DNA of 9,112 bases, taken from NCBI GenBank assembly GCA_013812265.1, contig JACCTQ010000329.1, positions 1 through 9,112 on the forward strand. The letters run 5' to 3'. The position numbers were made by a program, and so were the translations under genes. Source of the DNA: Actinomycetota bacterium (lineage in GTDB: Bacteria; Actinomycetota; Thermoleophilia; Gaiellales; Gaiellaceae). Below the pieces are notes generated by a model. That model ran no database searches. It saw only the letters and a list, made by a program, of their open reading frames with translations, and was not told the DNA's origin. Shown here one piece after another: positions 6,937-9,112 of this stretch; position 1 is the stretch's first letter, and the number at the start of each line of letters is the position of its first letter.

Positions 6937-8675
6937 GCGACCTGTTGCCGATCGCCTCGGGGCCCGAGCTTCGCGAGCAGGCACGCACCCTTGCACGACG
7001 CCACCGGAGCGGTCTCCTGGGGGTGGTCGGGCTGCACGCGGCTGCCGCCGCCTCCGGCCTCGCCGGACCGCCAATTCTCGGGCGCCTCGTCGAGTCGGTT
7101 CGACACGGAACGACCCACGCCCACATCGACAAGCTCGTGCTCGTGCTGGCCTGCTTCCTGCTCGCGCAGACGGTCCTGACGTGGCTCGCGCGGCGCGCGT
7201 CGTTCGTGCTCTCGGAGAAGATGTTCGCCGAGTTGCGCGAGGACTTCATGCGCCGCGTGCTCGCGCTGCCGCTCTCGACCGTGGAGCGCGCGGGCACGGG
7301 CGACCTCATCTCGCGCACGACCGCCGACATCGACGCGATGACGCGCACTATCCGCTTCGCCGTGCCCGAGACGCTGATCGCGGCGATCACGGCCATCCTC
7401 ACGGTCTCTGCAGCCGTCTGGGTCAGCCCGGCGGCTGCTCTGCCCTGCATCGCTGGCGTGCCGGCACTCGTGATCGGGACCCGCTGGTACCTGAAGCGCG
7501 CGCCCGCCGGGTACCTGTGGGAGCGTGCCGCCTACGCGACCCTCGCCGGCACCGTGGGCGAGACGGTGGAGGGGGGACGCACCGTCGAAGCACTGGGGCT
7601 GAACGAGGAGCGAGTACGGCGGGTCGACGCCGACTTGACGGAGGCCTACCGGGCCGAGCGTCGCACGCTCTTCCTGCGCACGATCTGGTTCCCGACGGCC
7701 GAGTTCGCCTACGTGCTGCCCGTCGCCGCGGCGCTCGGCTGGGGCGGCTGGCTCGTCTCCGGCGGTCATGCCACCCTCGGGGAGGTGACGGCTGTGGCGC
7801 TTTACGTCGTCCTGCTCGCCGACCCGGTGGATCGGCTGATCTCGTGGCTCGACGAGATCCAGGTCGGCACGACCTCGTTCGCGCGCCTGGTCGGCATCGC
7901 TCGTGTGCCCGCCGATCGGACGGCGACCGGCGAGACGCCGGAGGATGAACATCTCGTGGCCGAGGCGGTGAGGTATGCCTACGTCGACGACCGGGACGTC
8001 CTGCACGGCATCGACCTCGACCTCGAGCCGGGAGAGCGCGTAGCGGTGGTCGGCCCGTCCGGTGCGGGCAAGTCCACGCTCGGGCGGCTGCTGGCCGGAA
8101 TCCATCCGCCCCGCCGTGGTCGCGTCGAAGTCGGCGGCGTCCGGCTCGTCGACTTGCCGCTGAGCACGCTGCGCAAGGAGGTCGCACTCGTCACGCAGGA
8201 GCAACACGTCTTCGTCGGAACGCTCGACGAGAATCTCAGTCTTGCGCGACCCGACGCGAGCGACGATCAGCTCGCTGGTGCACTCGCAGCGGTGGATGCG
8301 CTCGAGTGGGCGCAGGCGCTGCCGCAAGGGCGGAACACGGTCGTGGGCGCCGGCGGATATCCACTGACTCCCGCGCAGGCCCAGCAGCTCGCGCTCGCTC
8401 GACTCGTGCTCGCTGACCCGCACACGCTCGTGCTCGACGAAGCGACGTCGCTGCTCGACCCGCGCGCGGCACGCCACCTGGAGCGCTCGCTCGCCTCGGT
8501 ACTCGAAGGGCGCACGGTGGTCGCAATCGCGCACCGCCTGCACACCGCCCACGACGCCGATCGCGTCGCCGTCATCGAGGACGGCCTGCTGGAGGAAATC
8601 GGGACGCACGACGAACTGGTCGCGCGCGGGGGGTCGTACGCGGCTCTCTGGGACTCGTGGCACAGCAAGAACTAG
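6933..8675 (+). CDS. ABC exporter half-transporter carrying the catalytic ATP site (heterodimer partner)
   Basis: 580-residue type-I ABC exporter subunit. The membrane domain is about residues 25-320; an ELREDFMRRVLALPLS coupling region and a TGDLISRTTADIDAM segment are typical of the family. The ATPase half is intact where the upstream subunit is damaged: Walker A GPSGAGKST (374-382), Q-loop in VTQEQHVF, Walker B LVLDE (499-503), D-loop SLLD and H-loop His534. Its signature, however, is LTPAQAQQ (478-485) instead of LSGGQxQR. The two subunits thus complement each other, and only one composite site, formed by this Walker A/B and the partner's SGGQ, is canonical. Its ATG overlaps the partner's TGA by four bases (ATGA), with GGGGAGGA just upstream, so translation is coupled and equal amounts are expected. 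The substrate is not evident. Confidence 0.93.
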   Translation: MSDLLPIASGPELREQARTLARRHRSGLLGVVGLHAAAAASGLAGPPILGRLVESVRHGTTHAHIDKLVLVLACFLLAQTVLTWLARRASFVLSEKMFAELREDFMRRVLALPLSTVERAGTGDLISRTTADIDAMTRTIRFAVPETLIAAITAILTVSAAVWVSPAAALPCIAGVPALVIGTRWYLKRAPAGYLWERAAYATLAGTVGETVEGGRTVEALGLNEERVRRVDADLTEAYRAERRTLFLRTIWFPTAEFAYVLPVAAALGWGGWLVSGGHATLGEVTAVALYVVLLADPVDRLISWLDEIQVGTTSFARLVGIARVPADRTATGETPEDEHLVAEAVRYAYVDDRDVLHGIDLDLEPGERVAVVGPSGAGKSTLGRLLAGIHPPRRGRVEVGGVRLVDLPLSTLRKEVALVTQEQHVFVGTLDENLSLARPDASDDQLAGALAAVDALEWAQALPQGRNTVVGAGGYPLTPAQAQQLALARLVLADPHTLVLDEATSLLDPRAARHLERSLASVLEGRTVVAIAHRLHTAHDADRVAVIEDGLLEEIGTHDELVARGGSYAALWDSWHSKN

Positions 8676-8726
8676 ACGCGGCCTCAGCGACCTCCTAGTC
8701 GGCTTCTCGGAGTCGGACCTCCCTCG
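8676..8726. other. Convergent gap between exporter and kinase
   Basis: Fifty-one bases between the stops of two convergent genes. I see no strong stem followed by a T-run on either strand, only a direct repeat of AGTCGG (within 8697-8716), so termination is probably factor-dependent or uses a weak site. Confidence 0.35.
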
Positions 8727-9112
8727 TCAGGTCTCGCCCTTGCCGCCGGCAGGCCCCGCCACGGGAAGCTCGAACCAGAAGGTCGAGCCGGCTCCTTCCT
8801 CGCTGTCGAAGCCGATCGAGCCCCCGTGCATCGTTACGATCTCCCGGCAGAGCGCGAGGCCGAGGCCGGCGCCTCCGATGCGGCGCGTGTCGGACGAGTC
8901 GACCCGGAAGAACTGCGTGAAGATCTTGTCGTGAGCTTCCGTGGGAATGCCGATGCCGCTGTCTTTGACCGACACTCGGACGGACGACGTGGTCTGTGGT
9001 CTGAGCCGCCGTCAGCTCGACAGCCTCGACAGCGAGGCTCTTGAGGTCGACGAGCTCGAGGTCGAGCCTGAGGACACCTTCGTCGATTTTCTGCAGGTCG
9101 AGGAAGTCATTG
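8727..9112 (-). pseudogene. Sensor histidine kinase, C-terminal part, internally deleted and frameshifted; 5' end outside window
   Basis: 3' portion of a two-component sensor kinase gene that continues past 9112. In one frame (9111 to about 9000) it reads NDFLDLQKIDEGVLRLDLEL and onward to AVELTAAQTT, the usual helix-to-ATPase linker of kinases. In another frame (about 9003 to 8727) it reads VRVSVKDSGIGIP (G1 box), KIFTQFFRVD (F box), GGAGLGLAL (G2 box) and the closing GSTFWFELP, with TGA at 8729-8727. About 50-60 residues that normally lie between, including the N-box that binds ATP and Mg, are absent. At the junction TGGTCTG is perfectly repeated in tandem (8990-9003); removing one copy restores a single frame. 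As written the gene could not make a functional kinase. An assembly error is the alternative. Confidence 0.7.
8990..9003. repeat. Perfect 7-bp tandem duplication in kinase remnant
   Basis: TGGTCTG occurs twice back to back (8990-8996 and 8997-9003). Seven is not a multiple of three, and the duplication lies exactly where the kinase frame changes. Confidence 0.85.

Noticed and set aside
6900..8663. 587-codon minus-strand frame opposite the second exporter subunit
   Set aside because: Arg/His/Glu-rich antisense shadow of a gene whose ABC motifs are unmistakable.

Overview
High-GC, actinobacterial-type DNA, with nearly every third codon position G or C. A Thermoleophilia/Gaiella-like soil or sediment actinobacterium would fit, but that is an impression from protein style, not a search. 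I see no tRNA, rRNA, CRISPR array, transposase or integrase.

Left block, minus strand, read from about 3956 down to 1. (i) A secreted protein with a signal peptide (3956-3179), whose reading frame breaks near 3338. (ii) Ten bases later, a Tat-exported dye-decolorizing-peroxidase-like (DyP) heme protein (3168-1714) with a recognisable Asp/His/Arg catalytic set. (iii) After a 156-base gap holding a possible extended -10 promoter, the ATPase (1557-712) and the overlapping permease (728 to beyond base 1) of a nitrate/sulfonate/taurine-type ABC importer. Its substrate-binding protein is not in the window. The first two genes look like one transcription unit; the importer may belong to it or have its own promoter.

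Middle. A divergent control region of about 340 bases (3957-4300) separates the left block from a plus-strand DUF1326 protein (4301-4915) with a Cys-rich CxCxxxCPC head. The following 290 bases (4916-5208) hold no convincing gene, only a faint minus-strand coding-like stretch and a GC hairpin just before the next gene.

Right block, plus strand. Two ABC exporter half-transporters (5209-6936 and 6933-8675) overlap at ATGA and form an obligate heterodimer. The first has lost Walker A, the Walker B aspartate, the Q-loop glutamine and the H-loop histidine but keeps a perfect SGGQRQR signature. The second keeps all of those but has lost its signature (LTPAQAQQ). Together they can build exactly one working ATP site.

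Right edge, minus strand, convergent. The 3' part of a sensor histidine kinase (9112-8727) appears broken: the N-box region is missing and a perfect 7-bp tandem duplication at the junction shifts the frame.

The most interesting items are the extreme asymmetry of the exporter pair, the secreted-protein/Tat-DyP gene pair, and two independent frame lesions (secreted protein, kinase).
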